Below, piece by piece: positions 4,408 through 5,694 of a stretch of 5,694 nucleotides of DNA. Source of the stretch: an uncultured Flavobacteriales bacterium (lineage in GTDB: Bacteria; Bacteroidota; Bacteroidia; Flavobacteriales_D; Sanyastnellaceae); the NCBI GenBank assembly GCA_937890245.1, contig CALACF010000296.1, positions 1 through 5,694 of the forward strand. Reading direction: 5' to 3'. The notes beneath the pieces are model-generated. The model did not search any database. It had not been told where the DNA came from and worked only from the letters and a program-made list of their open reading frames with translations. Numbering within the stretch: position 1 is the first letter of the stretch; each line of letters starts with the position of its first letter. The position numbers and the translations under genes are program-made.

Positions 4408-4858
4408 CTTGCCCGTAGGAGGCCCACGAAGGGTGGTCCGGCGCCCACCCGCAGACCAACCCTCAGCGCGGGAGCAGGCTGACGCAGAGCTGGCGGCCAA
4501 GATTGCGACGCCAAATTTTAAATCGGCTCCCACCAAGGCTCATTTTGTGGAGGACGGTGGAAAAGCAGCGAGGGCGGCAGCCGAGGCGGGTATGGAGAGG
4601 GTTGCTAAGCGGTCGCCAGAGTGGACTTCAAACGCGCTCCGGCTCATTCCTGGCTACCCACATGCCGAGGCTACAGGGGAAGACATACGGCTGTGGTTGG
4701 CGCCTCAGATCGGTGAGCCACCTCATCACAACATGACTGGATCGATGATTCGCAATGCGGTCAGAAATAAGCTGCTTGAGCCCACAGGGGAATGGCGAGG
4801 CTGCGAAACGAAAGCGTCACATTCGAGAAAAGCCCCTGTCTACAGGCTAACACGATGA
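4400..4858 (+). CDS. Probable winged-helix phage protein of unknown function, 152 aa
   Basis: GTG at 4400 has GGGAGG at 4388-4393 with a 6-nt spacer and overlaps the previous gene by 8 nt; the open frame back to 4271 is a shadow. Residues 1-45 are basic, Pro-rich and probably disordered. Residues 55-152 are the conserved-looking part: a helix (KAARAAAEAGMERVAKRSP) with Trp75, then EDIRLWLAPQIGEPPHHN, TGSMIRNAVRNKLLEPTGEW, and a Cys/His/Arg-rich wing ending APVYRLTR. A 'GM-x-RV...W...A' helix, 'PPHHN-x-x-GSMI' recognition helix and a final 'R-x-Y/V-x-V-W/Y-R' strand are typical of a widespread small phage family, as I recall, found near replication genes with no proven role. DNA binding by a winged helix is my inference. 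Confidence 0.75.
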   Translation: MSDLPVGGPRRVVRRPPADQPSAREQADAELAAKIATPNFKSAPTKAHFVEDGGKAARAAAEAGMERVAKRSPEWTSNALRLIPGYPHAEATGEDIRLWLAPQIGEPPHHNMTGSMIRNAVRNKLLEPTGEWRGCETKASHSRKAPVYRLTR

Positions 4859-5364
4859 GCGTCAAAACCAAATTCAGCTTGACGCTGGACGCACTGGCCC
4901 TGGCCAACCTCCTGCACGACCTCGCCACTGATTCGGTGATCTGGGCCTACCGCAGGGCAATGCTCACTAAAGCTGGTTTCGAGATAGAGGAGTTGCACCC
5001 AGACAGGCTATTTGACCTGATCCTCCGGATGGGACTTTCCTTCCCTCGGGCGGAGAGCTTGATGAATACCCTCGAAGAACTCGGCTGCGCGCTGGCCGAC
5101 GCGTGTGCTGACGTAGGGGCAAACCCATCGGACGAGGAGTACGGACGCGGGGTGCCTCGTCGAATTATCACAAGGTGGATTGTGGCGCTCGACTACGCTG
5201 TCAGTGTCCAAGGGGACGCAGACGGCGACGCAAAGGCAAAACGGGCCATCGCAAATCTGGAGGCTGCAATTGAGGACGAGGACGACGAGGTATGGAGCGA
5301 CTTGGCCGATCCGCTTTCCGAGGGGGACGACGAGGACGACAACGAGCAATCCTTAGCCGAATGA
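4855..5364 (+). CDS. Helical protein with very acidic C-terminal tail, 169 aa
   Basis: ATG at 4855 overlaps the previous stop (ATGA); only AGG at 4844-4846 lies upstream, so translation may depend on coupling. The frame is open to 4792 but that part shadows the previous gene. Residues 8-118 look mainly alpha-helical (LDALALANLLHDLATDSVIW; DRLFDLILRMGL; SLMNTLEELGCALADACADV; RIITRWIVALDYAV). Residues 140-164 are strikingly acidic, with runs of Asp/Glu (EDEDDEVWSDL, SEGDDEDDNE) encoded by a GAC/GAG-rich low-complexity stretch at about 5273-5345. The sequence shows no conserved catalytic motif and I do not know the family. Acidic tails occur in ssDNA-binding proteins and DNA mimics, but the SSB fold and its terminal Pro-Phe are absent. 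Confidence 0.8.
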   Translation: MSVKTKFSLTLDALALANLLHDLATDSVIWAYRRAMLTKAGFEIEELHPDRLFDLILRMGLSFPRAESLMNTLEELGCALADACADVGANPSDEEYGRGVPRRIITRWIVALDYAVSVQGDADGDAKAKRAIANLEAAIEDEDDEVWSDLADPLSEGDDEDDNEQSLAE

Positions 5365-5540
5365 GTGACTCGAACTACACGGCGGCCAGCGACGCAGACA
5401 AGACCCACTTCATACAGTGCGGCGTCTGCCAGGAGTGGATGGACTGCCGGGACCTGGACGAGGTTTGCTTCCACGAGACCCACGTCGCGGCCCCGGATGT
5501 CCAATACACCGGATCGAAGAAAGTTGAAGATAATGAATGA
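5361..5540 (+). CDS. Small zinc-binding protein, CxxC...HxxH, 59 aa
   Basis: ATG at 5361 overlaps the preceding TGA (ATGA) and has no Shine-Dalgarno, so it should be coupled. The core FIQCGVCQEWMDCRDLDEV ends in CFHETH. Ligands are probably C20, C23, H38 and H41, with C29 and C36 as extra cysteines. A 'C-x2-C-x2-W/F-x-D-x-RDL-x-EV-x-x-H-x2-H' pattern is common in very small phage and bacterial proteins of unknown function, and this matches closely. The short acidic/basic tail (GSKKVEDNE) appears disordered. I infer a single zinc knuckle used for protein or nucleic-acid contacts; no enzyme activity is expected at this size. Confidence 0.85.
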   Translation: MSDSNYTAASDADKTHFIQCGVCQEWMDCRDLDEVCFHETHVAAPDVQYTGSKKVEDNE

Positions 5541-5694
5541 TTATATCGAAGTTCCCACTAATTTCCCGCCCCCAGACAGGACATTCATCCGGCTGCTGGC
5601 CGTGGACGAGGTGGTTGAGTCCTACCGCTACTGCGTAGTTGAGGACGCGGGTATCCTAGCCGAGGGTTTTTCGGTGACGCGGCTAGGGTCGTAC
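5533..5694 (+). CDS. Start of a hypothetical protein, cut by the window end
   Basis: ATG at 5533 overlaps the zinc-protein stop by 8 nt and the frame stays open for 54 codons to the last base, so the 3' end is missing. The visible part begins MNDYIEVPTNFPPPDRTFIR and continues LLAVDEVVESYRYCVVED, which reads as beta strands (FIRLLAVDEVV; YRYCVVED) suggesting a compact beta-rich domain. No Shine-Dalgarno is obvious. A second ATG at 5537 in another frame stops after about 33 codons and was not chosen. The family is unknown. Confidence 0.7.
   Translation, partial: MNDYIEVPTNFPPPDRTFIRLLAVDEVVESYRYCVVEDAGILAEGFSVTRLGSY
5655..5687. repeat. 8-bp inverted repeat CCTAGCCG / CGGCTAGG with 17-nt loop
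   Basis: CCTAGCCG at 5655-5662 is the exact reverse complement of CGGCTAGG at 5680-5687. A T-run (TTTTT) lies in the loop, not after the stem, and the repeat is within an open frame. It may be coincidence. Confidence 0.4.

Noticed and set aside
5537..5640. Alternative ATGA start at 5537 for the last gene
   Set aside because: The frame stops after about 33 codons and gives a Trp/Ser-rich peptide; the frame from 5533 stays open to the window end with ordinary composition.

Overview
The window reads as a piece of a tailed-phage or prophage-like mobile genome. It is GC-rich and carries only + strand genes. Small genes follow one another almost without gaps: fourteen are called in 5.7 kb, and most junctions are ATGA/GTGA stop-start overlaps or overlaps of 8 to 11 nt. 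No tRNA, rRNA, CRISPR array, insertion sequence or clear promoter or terminator is visible. No structural, lysis, polymerase or integrase gene is present, so this looks like an early or accessory block. The host cannot be named. TGA is used as a normal stop throughout, so the standard bacterial code applies.

Region 1 to 860: the window opens inside a 12-bp tandem repeat that encodes a (Asp-Pro-Gly-Pro)n linker in a gene running in from the left. Two small genes of unknown function follow, one of them possibly SH3-like. Then comes a 51-nt gap, the only real intergenic space. Region 912 to 2102: four small genes coupled by 4-nt overlaps, including a CxxC...CxxC zinc-binding basic protein resembling the N-terminal module of some phage HNH nucleases but without a nuclease domain. 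Region 2099 to 2498: two tandem, apparently paralogous two-pass membrane micro-proteins.

Region 2495 to 3556: the largest gene, 353 aa. From conserved blocks and a C-terminal HWRRGH signature I judge it to be a member of the AcrVA2-like family, named for the Moraxella anti-CRISPR that represses Cas12a production. Region 3553 to 4407: a gene with a strong ribosome binding site but a doubtful N-terminal part. A 14-bp palindrome and three 10-bp direct repeats lie at its start, and another frame looks more protein-like up to 3812. Region 4400 to 5694: a probable winged-helix phage protein, a helical protein with a very acidic tail, a small CxxC/HxxH zinc protein, and a last gene cut by the window end.

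The genes are probably co-transcribed and translationally coupled. Three of them (starts 2495, 3553, 4400) share the same initiation layout, GGAGGT plus 5 nt plus RTGA. The best candidate for something undescribed is the AcrVA2-like gene with its companions: two membrane micro-proteins upstream and uncharacterised proteins downstream. All family assignments come from recall and visible motifs, not from a database search.
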